Assembly: GCF_002260525.1 (NCBI RefSeq)
Contig: NZ_MRYI01000003.1
Location: 434,001 to 498,000, forward strand
From: Hahella sp. CCB-MM4
GTDB taxonomy: Bacteria; Pseudomonadota; Gammaproteobacteria; Pseudomonadales; Oleiphilaceae
Reading direction: 5' to 3'
Length of the DNA stretch: 64,000 nt
Below, in pieces: positions 1-9,193 of the stretch. A program made the translations under genes and the position numbers. Every line of letters starts with the position of its first letter. Within the stretch, counting starts at the first letter, position 1. The notes below the pieces were generated by a model. It searched no databases. It saw nothing but the letters and a program-made list of their open reading frames with translations, and was not told the origin of the DNA.

Positions 1-863
1 AACTGGCGGGCAGCCGTCCTGGCCTGCTCCCAGGAGGGAAACACCACCACATAAAAATCTTCATGATCAGCCAGCGGCGTTACCCGCACCTTCACCTCTG
101 TAATCACGCCCATGCGGCCTTCAGAGCCCATGAACATTTCCCTCAAATCCGGCCCGGCAGAGCTGGCAGGAATCGTTGGAATTTCCATGGTTCCCATTGG
201 CGTTTCTATACGACCACCGGCAAACATCTGCTCAATTCGCCCGTAGCGCAGGGATTGCTGCCCACTGGAACGGCTCGCGACCCAGCCCCCCACCGTGGAA
301 AGTTCAAATGACTGGGGGAAATGACCAAGCGTATAGCCATTGGCCCGCAACTGTGATTCCAGCAAAGGACCAGGGGTTCCGGCCCCAAAAGTGGCTATCT
401 GACTGGTTTCATCCAGTTCCAGCAGTTGATTCATGCGTCCCATGTCGAGAGTCAGAATGGGCTTATCCGAGTGGAAGGGATTAATATGCCCTGCAACACT
501 GGTTCCCCCACCATAAGGGATCAGGATGACGTCGTGATCAATGCAGAAATCCATCAGTTCCCGAACCTGCTCTGTCGTTTCAGGAAACGCAACACCATCC
601 GGGAAAACGCCAAAATCACCGCTACGCATCGCCAACCAGTCCGGAAGACTCTGCCCCCGCGCATGACGCACGCGAACTTCCGAAGAGGTATCAACCAACA
701 GATGACGCGGCAATCGGGATTCAGGAACCTTATCAATCACCTCCTGCAGAGATGCGTCAGGCAAAGCATTGGCTCTGCCGACTCGTTCAGCCAGAAAATC
801 CACACCGTTACCAGGCAGTTCCATGCTGTTCTTTTCATCTCCCCAACCGTTCCAGCGTCTCAT
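1..863 (-). CDS. FAD-binding oxidase, GlcD/alkylglycerone-phosphate-synthase-like (partial, C-terminus beyond left edge)
   Basis: The minus-strand reading frame opens with ATG at 863 and runs off the left edge, giving about 287 residues. The N-terminus MRRWNGWGDE and the following LPRHLL and HARGQSLPDW segments are typical of the family annotated as FAD-linked oxidases close to alkyldihydroxyacetone-phosphate synthase. The FAD-binding (PCMH-type) core is visible in PYGGGTSVAGH, GAGTPGPLLE and STVGGWVASRSSGQQS, followed by GSEGRMGVITEVKVRV. The C-terminal substrate domain lies outside the window, so the substrate cannot be judged. It is divergent from the AraC-type regulator at 1120, which is a plausible controller. 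The family assignment is strong and the exact reaction unknown. Confidence 0.85.
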   Translation of the reverse strand, partial: MRRWNGWGDEKNSMELPGNGVDFLAERVGRANALPDASLQEVIDKVPESRLPRHLLVDTSSEVRVRHARGQSLPDWLAMRSGDFGVFPDGVAFPETTEQVRELMDFCIDHDVILIPYGGGTSVAGHINPFHSDKPILTLDMGRMNQLLELDETSQIATFGAGTPGPLLESQLRANGYTLGHFPQSFELSTVGGWVASRSSGQQSLRYGRIEQMFAGGRIETPMGTMEIPTIPASSAGPDLREMFMGSEGRMGVITEVKVRVTPLADHEDFYVVVFPSWEQARTAARQ

Positions 864-1040
864 CTCACTCTCCGAATAATTAACTGATAATGTCGTGCAC
901 CAAGGTACATATTTGATTTCTTGTTTGATGTCTTATTTATCCATTGTTCTTTACATCGGGGTTCAGGGATTAAACTCCAGGTTTCCACTGATGCAAAAGA
1001 TCACTATCCTTACAAGGTTAATAATATTGACGGGAAATAC

Positions 1041-1059
1041 ACTGTCAGATTCGGACAGT
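1041..1059. promoter_or_regulatory. Inverted repeat between divergent oxidase and AraC genes
   Basis: ACTGTC and GACAGT form perfect 6-bp arms around a 7-nt spacer, in the 256-bp region between the two divergent starts. It is a candidate operator for the adjacent AraC-type regulator. This is inference only, and AraC-family sites are more often direct repeats. Confidence 0.35.
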
Positions 1060-1119
1060 CCGGGTAGCAAATCGCGACAACGGACGACGAATGAGATATA
1101 CCACAAACTCTGAGACATC

Positions 1120-2160
1120 ATGAAAAATCTGGGATTTGCCTCCGTTGCCGCCGTCAATCAATACCTCCGGTTTGCCGAAGATCATGGCCTGGACTGCGAT
1201 CAGGCACTAAAAGCGGCCTCGGTTGAAAGAGCCCGGCTGGCAGAAGGCTCAAGCGGTATCACAGGTATACAGTTTCAGGCTATCCTGAAAAATCTCATAC
1301 AACAATCCAATGATCCTCTGCTCGGCCTGAACAGTGGGGATTATGTGCAGCCAGGGTCCTACAATGTCCTGGGCTACATTGTCATGAGTTGTGCCACCCT
1401 GGGCGAAGCCATCGAGCGCATAGCACCGTTTGAAAAGCTGGTGGGTGATATGGGGGTGACCACCCTGGAGCCTTGGGAAACCGATCCGGACATGGTGTTG
1501 ATTCGCTGGCACTGCGCTTATCCCGATCCGGAAGTTCGTCCGCATATGGTCGACAATGTCTTTGCCTCCTGGGTGAACTTCAGCCGCTGGCTGGCCAACA
1601 ATGATTCGGCAGCACCTGAACAGCTATTGCTGCAGAAATCTTCCCCCACTGCCGATCAACTTCCCACTTATAAACAGCGTTACCAAGAGATATTTCATTG
1701 CCCGGTGCTTTACGATCAGAAGATAGATGCGTTGGTTTTCAGGCGGGCATTGCTGGATATCCCTCTGCGACAGCCGGATCAACTATTAAGAAAGACGCTG
1801 GAGGGGCATGCCACCCAGCAGATCAAGTCATTGGAGATGGATGACACACCAGACATCATCCGGGAAATCAAGCAACGACTTCAGCAGCAACTATCGGAAG
1901 GCATTACGCGTCAGGATATGGTGGCAGAGTCGATGAATATAACATCCAGAACCCTGCAACGACGCCTGAATGAGCACGGATACACCTACCAGCAACTCTT
2001 GGATGAAGTTCGCTTGGAAAGCGCACGACAATTGCTAAAGCACAGCCAAATGGCTATTACAGATATTGCCTATCAACTGGGCTTTGCCGAACCCAGATCA
2101 TTTCATCGCTGGTTTAAATCCTGTGAGGGGACAACCCCTGGGGAGTTTCGCGATAGTTGA
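1120..2160 (+). CDS. AraC family transcriptional regulator (arabinose-binding-like N-terminal domain)
   Basis: 346 residues. The N-terminal ~200 residues match the 'Arabinose_bd' sensor type found in OruR-like regulators (FAEDHGLD, PGSYNVLGYIVMSCATLGEAI). The C-terminal ~100 residues hold two helix-turn-helices of the AraC type: MVAESMNITSRTLQRRLNEHG, then ITDIAYQLGFAEPRSFHRWFK and GTTPGEFR. Its position head to head with the FAD oxidase suggests that it activates that gene. The last 58 bp overlap, on the opposite strand, the end of the sugar transferase gene. The ligand is unknown. Confidence 0.9.
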   Translation: MKNLGFASVAAVNQYLRFAEDHGLDCDQALKAASVERARLAEGSSGITGIQFQAILKNLIQQSNDPLLGLNSGDYVQPGSYNVLGYIVMSCATLGEAIERIAPFEKLVGDMGVTTLEPWETDPDMVLIRWHCAYPDPEVRPHMVDNVFASWVNFSRWLANNDSAAPEQLLLQKSSPTADQLPTYKQRYQEIFHCPVLYDQKIDALVFRRALLDIPLRQPDQLLRKTLEGHATQQIKSLEMDDTPDIIREIKQRLQQQLSEGITRQDMVAESMNITSRTLQRRLNEHGYTYQQLLDEVRLESARQLLKHSQMAITDIAYQLGFAEPRSFHRWFKSCEGTTPGEFRDS

Positions 2161-2762
2161 GAGCGGATAAATCCCGATAAGCCTGCCTGGGTATGTCGTC
2201 GATTGTTTCGAATCATCGTCTGCACGCGCTTCTTTCCAACCAGGGTAACCATAAAAGATAGACAGATAATGCTGACATCCAGAATCAACGATTGTCGGCG
2301 GAGATAATAGCGGTCAAAGTATAATGAAACCCGTGCACCACGACCACTGAATAGCTGGGCCATACCAGTGATGCCGGGAGAAATCTTCCAGCGGTCAGCA
2401 TGCTTTTCGCCGCCCCATCCTATTCTATGTATATCAGCCTCCGTGAGCGGCCGGGGCCCCACAATGCTCATGGTTCCAGCCAGAACAGGTAGAAATTGCA
2501 AACTCTCATCCAAACCGGTGGATCTGAGCCATTTCCCAATACGGGTAACTTTGCCTGCTCTCATAGTCCGCAATTTGATGACAGTTATGGGGTGCTTGTC
2601 TTTTCCGAGCCTTGTCTGCAGAAAGATTACCGGTGATCCGTCTTCCAACAATATTAATAGCCCAACAAGAAGCCATAGGGGTAAAAACATCGTAACGGCC
2701 ACAATGGCCAATACCACGTCAGTCATGCGTTTAACCTGCCCCCGTGAAAGCCTTCTCATCAT
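2103..2762 (-). CDS. Bacterial sugar transferase (polyprenyl-phosphate phosphoglycosyltransferase type)
   Basis: About 219 residues. An N-terminal membrane segment (VVLAIVAVTMFLPLWLLVGLLI) precedes the family signatures KLRTMR, GKWLRSTGLDE, MSIVGPRPL and SPGITGMAQL, ending with FDRYYLRRQSLILD. These enzymes move a sugar-1-phosphate onto undecaprenyl phosphate at the start of exopolysaccharide or O-antigen synthesis. ATG at 2762 was preferred because GGGAGGGG lies about 6 nt upstream and because ATGA overlaps the stop of the radical SAM gene, implying coupled translation. A GTG 15 nt further upstream is the alternative. The distal end overlaps the convergent AraC gene. Confidence 0.85.
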   Translation of the reverse strand: MMRRLSRGQVKRMTDVVLAIVAVTMFLPLWLLVGLLILLEDGSPVIFLQTRLGKDKHPITVIKLRTMRAGKVTRIGKWLRSTGLDESLQFLPVLAGTMSIVGPRPLTEADIHRIGWGGEKHADRWKISPGITGMAQLFSGRGARVSLYFDRYYLRRQSLILDVSIICLSFMVTLVGKKRVQTMIRNNRRHTQAGLSGFIRSQLSRNSPGVVPSQDLNQR

Positions 2763-4219
2763 GAAAGCCCCTCCCACTCCAATACGTCGATTTTCTTGCC
2801 GGGTTGTTCTATCTTATTTCCTTCTGTGTTCCCCCCACCTAGTTCTCTTTCCTCCCCTGCCTTCGATACTTTTGACAGGATTGCTTCGAGAAGGGGCGTC
2901 ATCATTCCAAGACGCCTACCATTGATCAGCAAAGTCCATAGCGACTCAAACTTTTTCCAACCTGCCGTGTAAAAGAAATGCTTTAACATGTGCTTGCTGT
3001 TACTGTGAGCTGAAGCACTTCTGACGATATTCTTCCACCGGTAAAACTCACGATAGGACCAGTCATACCCCTGCTTGAGTTGTTCCGTACTCATCCCTTT
3101 AGGTTGAAAAACAACTTGTCGGGTATCGTAACGATCCCACTGAGAATGCAGAATGCGCCGCTGCTGTTGCATTTCCTGATAGTAAGCAGTTCCAGGATAA
3201 GGGGTGGCGATGTGGAAGGTGGCAGTGGTGATTCCTTGACGTAAAGCCCAGTCTACCGTCCGTCGAAAAACATCGGGACCATCATGATCCAGACCAAAGA
3301 CAAAACTTCCATTTATCATGATACCCAGGTCGTTCAATCGCCGGCATACTTCCTCGTACTCATAGTGAATGTTCTGATATTTATTGGTCGAAGCCATATT
3401 TTCATCATTTACACTCTCAAATCCGACAAATATGCTCCTCAAACCAGCCTTGGCAGCCTTCTCAATAAGATCACCTTTCAGTATTGAGTTGACCGTCGCA
3501 GCCCCCTGAAAGACCCGGTTCATGCCGTACATGCCATCAAATAACGCTGATGCAAACCTGCGATCTCCCAGCAAGTGATCATCAAGAAAATACAAATGGC
3601 GGCCAGGCAACCTTTCAATCTCTCTCAATGCGTCATCCACCTTTTGGGTATAGAACGACTTTTTACTTCCGAAGAAGGCATCCTTGTAACAAAAGCTACA
3701 GTGAAACGGGCAACCTCGACTGACGACAATTGAATTTGGCACCAGGTACAGATGCCTCTTGATGAGGTCACGCCTGACGGGAGGCAGGTGATCCAGACTG
3801 CGCTCTATTGAGCGATAAACAGGTTTGGCTTTTCCGGCCCGAAAATCTTTTAGGAATTCAGGAAAGGTGTCTTCACCTGGACCGATAAAAACACTGTCTG
3901 CATGTTGTTTGGCCTCGTCCGGCAACGAGGTCACATGCAAGCCCCCCAATATCACGTAGCAACCTTTACTACGATAGGTGTCCGCAATCTGGTAAGCACG
4001 GTACGCATTGGTGATATAAACCTGAATGACAACGAGATCCGGGCAATCATCCGTCGAGAGCTTCTCGACGTGCTGGTCTACAAGATCTATTTCATCACAT
4101 TCATGACAATAGGCAGCCAGAGTGGCTAACCCCAGTGGCGGAAATAGTGAGTACTTAACGGGTCGATTATATGGGCTTTCGGCTTCCGTCAATGACGGCA
4201 GGATCATTTTAATTTTCAC
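2759..4219 (-). CDS. B12-binding domain radical SAM protein
   Basis: 486 residues with a GTG start. The first ~140 residues form a cobalamin-binding-like fold (FPPLGLATLAAY, VIQVYITNAYRAYQIAD, VILGGLHVTSLPDEA, GPGEDTFPEFL). The radical SAM cluster motif is C170-PFH-C174-SF-C177, followed by YFLDDHLLGDRR and AGLRSIFVGFES. The architecture is that of class B radical SAM enzymes such as methyltransferases and ring-forming enzymes; the substrate is not predictable. Its stop overlaps the start of the sugar transferase, so the two are probably one transcript, which hints at modification of a lipid or glycan. The start codon is uncertain because no clear ribosome site is visible. Confidence 0.85.
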   Translation of the reverse strand: MKIKMILPSLTEAESPYNRPVKYSLFPPLGLATLAAYCHECDEIDLVDQHVEKLSTDDCPDLVVIQVYITNAYRAYQIADTYRSKGCYVILGGLHVTSLPDEAKQHADSVFIGPGEDTFPEFLKDFRAGKAKPVYRSIERSLDHLPPVRRDLIKRHLYLVPNSIVVSRGCPFHCSFCYKDAFFGSKKSFYTQKVDDALREIERLPGRHLYFLDDHLLGDRRFASALFDGMYGMNRVFQGAATVNSILKGDLIEKAAKAGLRSIFVGFESVNDENMASTNKYQNIHYEYEEVCRRLNDLGIMINGSFVFGLDHDGPDVFRRTVDWALRQGITTATFHIATPYPGTAYYQEMQQQRRILHSQWDRYDTRQVVFQPKGMSTEQLKQGYDWSYREFYRWKNIVRSASAHSNSKHMLKHFFYTAGWKKFESLWTLLINGRRLGMMTPLLEAILSKVSKAGEERELGGGNTEGNKIEQPGKKIDVLEWEGLS

Positions 4220-4414
4220 TTCAAGTCTACCGATCAGGGTGTTTGTTTCACTCTAATCAACAAAGCTGGCGAAAGTGCGTAGCAAATGAGGTGAAATGTG
4301 GCAGCGGTCGGTGGATGGGTCGGTGGGTGAATGGATCGGTGATCGATGGTGTGAAAGCTTCGATATCCAGGGAGCTGACATTTTAATTCCAGCTCCATGA
4401 ATATAAGATTTTAC

Positions 4415-4726
4415 CTAGTGCTCATTAATGACCTTGCAGTACTTTTTCGTCACTATCAGCATGGCGATATTTTCACGTGGTACATTCACTTTTAAGACGC
4501 CTTCCATCCCGGGCTTTAATGGCTCAATCGTATACTCTACCCGCTCAGCCTTTAGTTTTTCTTCCATTTCTTCAGGAGTCTTAGTGCCCTTGAAAACATA
4601 TATGTGGTCATTCATGTCGGCCAGGCGGTAACAATCACCATGGCGCTCCATGGCAAACCATTCCTCTGCCTGGGCCAAAGAGCTAGCCAAAGCGATCAAA
4701 AGAATGACGAGTGTCCTTAAATACAT
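4415..4726 (-). CDS. Small exported hypothetical protein
   Basis: 103 residues. A clear Sec signal peptide (MYLRTLVILLIALASSLAQA) is followed by EEWFAMERHGDCYRLADM and a compact domain with two cysteines (GDCYRL and KKYCKVI) that could form a disulfide in the periplasm. It reads alone between the radical SAM gene and a 500-bp region with little coding content. I do not recognise the family. Signal peptide and composition support a real gene. Confidence 0.65.
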   Translation of the reverse strand: MYLRTLVILLIALASSLAQAEEWFAMERHGDCYRLADMNDHIYVFKGTKTPEEMEEKLKAERVEYTIEPLKPGMEGVLKVNVPRENIAMLIVTKKYCKVINEH

Positions 4727-4871
4727 TAATGCTCTCCGAATCTGTTTATAACGCCTATCTAACCGGCGATGCGAATACTACCCGGTTCAGAATCTGAATA
4801 CAGTGATATTCGAAATATCTGTGACCGGGTACAACACTTTAGGGGCAAAATACTGGTGGCCCAAAGATAAA

Positions 4872-5039
4872 TCAGAAATCCTGCAGAATAAGATTCATAA
4901 CATTCAGCCACTCTTCGAAACAAAACCGCTCATACTCAAGAGTTTCTGTATCGTTCTCATCCAGTCTGTTCATTTTTTCAGCATTTTTGTAACCGGCGAC
5001 TAGCCTGAAATCACACACACCAAGGTGACACTTCCTCAT
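4872..5039 (-). CDS. Candidate small protein, 55 aa
   Basis: ATG at 5039 opens a 55-residue frame beginning MRKCHLGVCDFRLVAGYKN and ending WLNVMNLILQDF. It has a balanced charged and hydrophobic composition, but no clear Shine-Dalgarno sequence precedes the start. It is the best candidate for coding content in the 507-bp gap 4727-5233. It could equally be chance. Confidence 0.3.
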   Translation of the reverse strand: MRKCHLGVCDFRLVAGYKNAEKMNRLDENDTETLEYERFCFEEWLNVMNLILQDF

Positions 5040-5101
5040 TAAATCAATAAATTGAGATCATCTTGAGCCCTCAAAAAGGTGACATATTCGCCCCTCTGCC
5101 C

Positions 5102-5131
5102 CATTTTGGGGTATCTGGTTTTCCCAAAATG
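5102..5131. promoter_or_regulatory. Inverted repeat upstream of the diiron-type enzyme gene
   Basis: CATTTTGGG and CCCAAAATG form perfect 9-bp arms separated by 12 nt, about 100 bp before the start at 5234. It could be an operator or a structured leader. No regulator is encoded next to it. Confidence 0.35.
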
Positions 5132-5233
5132 ATTCGCCTAGGATAATTCATACCAAGGATCCTTAGGTGCAATGGACATCGCATCAAACCGGGCACTTCT
5201 GAGGATGGAGGAATCAATGGAAGGAGTACAGTC

Positions 5234-6040
5234 ATGCAGTCGAACCAATCCCCCTATGAAACCGTAGATCAGGCAAAGATTAGCGCTCTCAGGCATCAGC
5301 ATGCCTGGCTGGTTGACCCTTTGTACAAAGCCAGCGAAGCAGTGACGACCATGCCCTTTTTCAACTGGGTACGAAATATTGAAGATGTCCGGGAATTCAA
5401 ACCCGTTGCTGAACAGCTTTACTACCATTCGGCGACCTTCCCGAAGGTGTTAGGTCTAATGTTAGGACTCACCTCATTACGCGAAAATCCGATGATGCCG
5501 TTCTATTCCAAACATGCCTTCGGTGAAGCCGACCATCATATGCTGTTAAGAGACTGGATGTTGAAACATGGCTTGATCGAATCCCCCCTCGAACTGAGCC
5601 AGGTCATTACCTCGGTCTACACCAATTCCTGCGTCAATCTTGCCTATCAGCTTGCTGTTGAGCAGGATCGGGAAAAATGGCTGGTCACAATCAACAGCGG
5701 TATCGAACGTTGTTCTAACGATTTCTTTAAAGTTGTTGCGCCTAAAATGTATGAACTGGATGCCGGGGATATCTACTTCGATATTCACGTCGAGGCGGAT
5801 GAACATCACTCCATTATGGGATTGGAATATCTGGCCTCCCCTGACGGTTTAGCTTTCGACCCTGAGTCTCATCGGGCTAAGGTGCTATTACGCAAAGCCC
5901 TCGAAGGGGTGTCGTTATGGGGAGCCATGTTGCACTCGTGGATTGGAATCAATTACCTGCCGTTGTTCGATGATAAGGGGCAATTGACCAACCCAGTTGA
6001 CGAAGTGACTGGATCTCATAGGCGGGTAAAAATTCACTGA
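5234..6040 (+). CDS. Heme-oxygenase-like fold putative diiron (HDO-type) enzyme
   Basis: 268 residues. The start has GGAG 8 nt upstream. The all-helical sequence resembles TenA/PqqC/HDO proteins. Candidate metal ligands are E98 and H101 (GEADHH), E158 (SGIERC) and H185-x3-D189-x2-H192 (HVEADEHH); the last pattern matches the H-x3-D-x2-H set of CADD-like and UndA-like diiron oxygenases. Members of this superfamily cleave or oxidise amino-acid-derived substrates. The gene faces the aminotransferase and Ham1-like pair, so a shared small-molecule pathway is possible but not shown. An annotation as 'iron-containing redox enzyme' would be equivalent. Confidence 0.7.
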   Translation: MQSNQSPYETVDQAKISALRHQHAWLVDPLYKASEAVTTMPFFNWVRNIEDVREFKPVAEQLYYHSATFPKVLGLMLGLTSLRENPMMPFYSKHAFGEADHHMLLRDWMLKHGLIESPLELSQVITSVYTNSCVNLAYQLAVEQDREKWLVTINSGIERCSNDFFKVVAPKMYELDAGDIYFDIHVEADEHHSIMGLEYLASPDGLAFDPESHRAKVLLRKALEGVSLWGAMLHSWIGINYLPLFDDKGQLTNPVDEVTGSHRRVKIH

Positions 6041-6260
6041 TCAAGAATGGAATTCGCATCTCTTTACAGTCGCTTCAATAGCCAAAAAACCACCTTCACG
6101 TAACTTACTTTACTGTTAAGGAAGCGTATTAATTGGGTGATCAATAAAGAGAATCCGGGCAGACCTTGAATCTACATTTGCTTCATAAAGGGTCTGCCCA
6201 ACTATGGGCTATTGAACCTGTTACGACAGCAATAAAGATCAGAATTTACCGGATGGAGTA

Positions 6261-7073
6261 TCAGTACGAATTAAGTAAAACTTCTCGTGCCTTTATGACT
6301 GATTTATATTCAGCCGTGCTCTGAAGGTAATCGTTATAAGGAAGGTTGGCATTTGTAGTAGCAAAACCGGGCAGTTGTGTCGCCATCGCCATACCATAGC
6401 CTGATGGGCCTTTTATGGGGGGATAGATAAATTTGCCCTTTTGCTCTCCCTTGAACTGAAAAAACTGTTTGTCTGCAGCCCTTGCCAAAGTCAGGACATT
6501 ACAATAGGCAATACTTTCCTGATGTTTGTTCTCCAGCATTTCACCAATATAGTAGATCGCCCTTTCATGAAGTAGAGTGTCGTATTCACCATCACTCAAC
6601 CCTATCCGTCCCTGTTCACTAGCCACTCGAAAGGAATCTACAAATTGGCGAATATCCAATCCTGGAAACGGAAAAGTGTCATACTCACCACCAACATGAC
6701 TCTTCAAGAAAATGCCTTTTTCTTGAGTTTGGCGATCTACCCCCCAAACCAGCGATTCCAGATAGCAAATATAGTCATCACTAATGACGGTAGCATTTAA
6801 AAAATCGCCAATATTCAACCTTCTGATTTGCTCTATGATGTTTAAAGCTTTCCGCAGGGAGTTACCATAAGCCGTGCCGTCTGAGCCGACCATTTTTTCT
6901 GCTTCCACATGAAATTTAAAGCGTTCTGCCCCGGTTGAATTCCTGACAATGGCTTCGACATCATTCATTGATATTATTTTTACAAGGGGAACGACCCTGT
7001 CGAATATTGACCGGTAATGACGAAGTTTATTCTCATTACGGGTCGCAAAAATCACCTGGCGTTCAAAGTCCAT
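6261..7073 (-). CDS. Ham1/RdgB-like non-canonical nucleotide pyrophosphatase-family protein (divergent)
   Basis: 270 residues, longer than the usual ~200 of RdgB. The N-terminus VIFATRNENKLRHYRSIFD parallels the Ham1 ATGNxGK substrate loop. VISDDYICYLESL parallels the DDSG metal site but lacks the Ser-Gly, and GPSGYGMAM parallels the GFGYDP loop without the Asp-Pro. The changed catalytic motifs suggest an altered substrate or a non-hydrolytic role. The start lies 3 bp after the aminotransferase stop, so the two are translationally coupled. Housekeeping dITPase is unlikely given the context. Confidence 0.6.
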   Translation of the reverse strand: MDFERQVIFATRNENKLRHYRSIFDRVVPLVKIISMNDVEAIVRNSTGAERFKFHVEAEKMVGSDGTAYGNSLRKALNIIEQIRRLNIGDFLNATVISDDYICYLESLVWGVDRQTQEKGIFLKSHVGGEYDTFPFPGLDIRQFVDSFRVASEQGRIGLSDGEYDTLLHERAIYYIGEMLENKHQESIAYCNVLTLARAADKQFFQFKGEQKGKFIYPPIKGPSGYGMAMATQLPGFATTNANLPYNDYLQSTAEYKSVIKAREVLLNSY

Positions 7074-7076
7074 GAC

Positions 7077-8504
7077 TCAAGTTCTCAAGCCATGAGATAA
7101 CTGCTTCCCTATTTCATAAACGCGTTTCAAACCGATAATAATATTTGATCTGGGAGGAATACCGGACTCATCAAGAGACTCTGGAACAAGAGACATTCTG
7201 ACAACCCAATCATTATTGGGCCACATCATGGCACTACCAGGAAGCACCAACACTCTGGCGGCCTGAGCCAGAACATCTATGATCAGGTCATGACATGTTT
7301 CTATTTTCTTTCCAGCAAAGTACAACCCCTTCCACCCCGCAAAGCTTACAGGCAGGAAGAAACCCGAACTTGGAATGATCTCCACTTCCACCCCGTTGAT
7401 TCCCGATAGAATTTCAACGGACAGTCTCATTCCCAGGATTGCGGTGACTTCGTTAACAACCCGCTGCCGATATCGATGATCAATATGCTCAACCCCGTCA
7501 ATCATAGCCACCATCAAAGCGGTTCTATATTGATACTCTTCTGCATTTTTCGATAAGAACTGAATTCGAGCCCTACTGATATTGAAGTCTACCGCAAAGG
7601 TTGCTGCCAGAGCTTCCTGCTGGGGAATGGGGACCGAGTCGACGCTTTTGGATAACTCAGTTTTGATAATCTGAATATTTTCTTCACTGGAAATTGCAAT
7701 TGCAGCTCTGATGGCTGCCATTCCGTATGCCTTGGACAACGACAGCAGGGTTATTGTCTGGTCGAAAAGCTCAGGGCAGTAAAGGCAGATAGGTTTGACT
7801 GATTGTCCTTGATCAAACTCAGTCCCCATGTATGCCATATCCTCAATGATCAATATATGTTTTTCTTTCAAGACTCTGCCGATCTCAATCAGCTCATCTT
7901 CACGGCTATATACATTTCCGGTGGGGTTATGAGGGTTCATAAATAGAAATGCTTTGACCTTCCTTCCCGAACCGTTGATTTCCTCAATGGCCATACGGAG
8001 TTCAGTGGGTAGAAATCGATAACGATTACTCTTCTTCAATAAGAGTGAATATGTGCAGGCACCTCCTTCCTCAGAAATATACGAAAATATTCCATACCCC
8101 GGGGCTGTCACCAAACAAACCTCGCCTTCATTCAGAAATGCTCGCGCAATTGAAAAGTACAAATGCGTCGTTCCGATTCCGGGTATGACATTGTTTCTTG
8201 AGAGGATTCTTGCCCCGTTAAACAGTTCTTGGGTGGCATATTGAGAAACGGTATCCCTTATCCTGTCGATACCTCTTGATCGTGGATAACTGCGTGTGTT
8301 CAGGTAAAACGCTCTGGCACCAGCCTTGGCGGCAGGAGGGAAACAATCACAGATGGGATTGCCAAATGAAAAATCGATATGGACCAGGCTTTCCTTCAGC
8401 CTGGATATTTCCTGAAGGGTTTCAGACTCATGATTCAGATGTCTGGTTACAAACTCATCATATAAATTCCCTATTCTGCTTCCTACAGACTTTAAAGTTT
8501 CCAT
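7077..8504 (-). CDS. Aminotransferase class I/II-fold PLP-dependent enzyme
   Basis: 475 residues. Fold-type I landmarks are present: PGIGTTHLYFSIARAFL in the cofactor region, NPHNPTGNVYS for substrate and PLP binding, EDMAYMG with the Asp near the pyridine N, and SLSKAYGMAAIRAA carrying the Schiff-base lysine. The usual Arg-x-Gly after the lysine is Arg-Ala-Ala here. It is about 60-70 residues longer than AspC-type enzymes. Members include true aminotransferases and C-C or C-S lyases; the substrate is unknown. The tight coupling to a Ham1-like gene is unusual and points to a dedicated pathway. Confidence 0.85.
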   Translation of the reverse strand: METLKSVGSRIGNLYDEFVTRHLNHESETLQEISRLKESLVHIDFSFGNPICDCFPPAAKAGARAFYLNTRSYPRSRGIDRIRDTVSQYATQELFNGARILSRNNVIPGIGTTHLYFSIARAFLNEGEVCLVTAPGYGIFSYISEEGGACTYSLLLKKSNRYRFLPTELRMAIEEINGSGRKVKAFLFMNPHNPTGNVYSREDELIEIGRVLKEKHILIIEDMAYMGTEFDQGQSVKPICLYCPELFDQTITLLSLSKAYGMAAIRAAIAISSEENIQIIKTELSKSVDSVPIPQQEALAATFAVDFNISRARIQFLSKNAEEYQYRTALMVAMIDGVEHIDHRYRQRVVNEVTAILGMRLSVEILSGINGVEVEIIPSSGFFLPVSFAGWKGLYFAGKKIETCHDLIIDVLAQAARVLVLPGSAMMWPNNDWVVRMSLVPESLDESGIPPRSNIIIGLKRVYEIGKQLSHGLRT

Positions 8505-8703
8505 TTACTGGCCCATCCCTAGAAGCTTTCGAAATAACGTTAGATCTTCATAGATTGATCAGCACTTTTCCCGAACAGATGGAACGAAACATCCCTTAGT
8601 GTTTTCTTTAAAAGTTAGTCGGCCTAATTGGGCTTTTCAAGCTGTAACCCGCGATGCAAGTATTTGGTACTATTTTTCGGGGAAAGGTCATAATCGTTCT
8701 TGA

Positions 8704-9123
8704 CTAATACGATACACATGTAGAATTTTTTACTCTAAGAACGGCTTCCTGCTGAAATTGGGTTTTATATTCATTCGATATTTCAGTGATCGCAAGCTCG
8801 TTTTCCTCAGTATCAGCATGAATCAAAGTGAGAACATAGCTTGCTTCTTTGACGATCTCACCGCTACTGCTTTGCCATTGTCCCGATGCAGACACGACGG
8901 TAAGACCTTCCGGGAAATGTGGTGTCACTATGGTGTCTAGAAATTGATTCCATTCTTCAGCTGTGACAACGCCATCCGGCTTGCCCGTGCCAAAGTAGAG
9001 TGACTCTTGAAACTCCAATTTCTCACCCGGTAAACAGTGAGACACAGGTAAAGAGGAGCAAGCAGTCATACCTAGGCATAATGATGGGATCAATAGTGCA
9101 GAGATGGTTAACTGTATTTTCAC
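8704..9123 (-). CDS. DUF3574-type lipoprotein
   Basis: About 139 residues from GTG at 9123, which has GGAAGG 6 nt upstream. An ATG at 9156 is the alternative but lacks a ribosome site. A lipoprotein signal ends in GMTAC-SS, so the mature protein is anchored at a lipidated cysteine. The mature part LYFGTGKPDGVVTAEEWNQFL, TPHFPEGLTVVSASGQW and the SYVLTLIHA strand match DUF3574 proteins of unknown function. It lies between the CAT-like gene and the aminotransferase on the same strand, but with 200-bp spacing to the latter. Confidence 0.75.
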   Translation of the reverse strand: MKIQLTISALLIPSLCLGMTACSSLPVSHCLPGEKLEFQESLYFGTGKPDGVVTAEEWNQFLDTIVTPHFPEGLTVVSASGQWQSSSGEIVKEASYVLTLIHADTEENELAITEISNEYKTQFQQEAVLRVKNSTCVSY

Positions 9124-9193
9124 GAGAATCCTTCCATTTTTGTATGTATCGCCCATGTACCAGGGTTAGGGCTATGGATATGCGACACCGATA

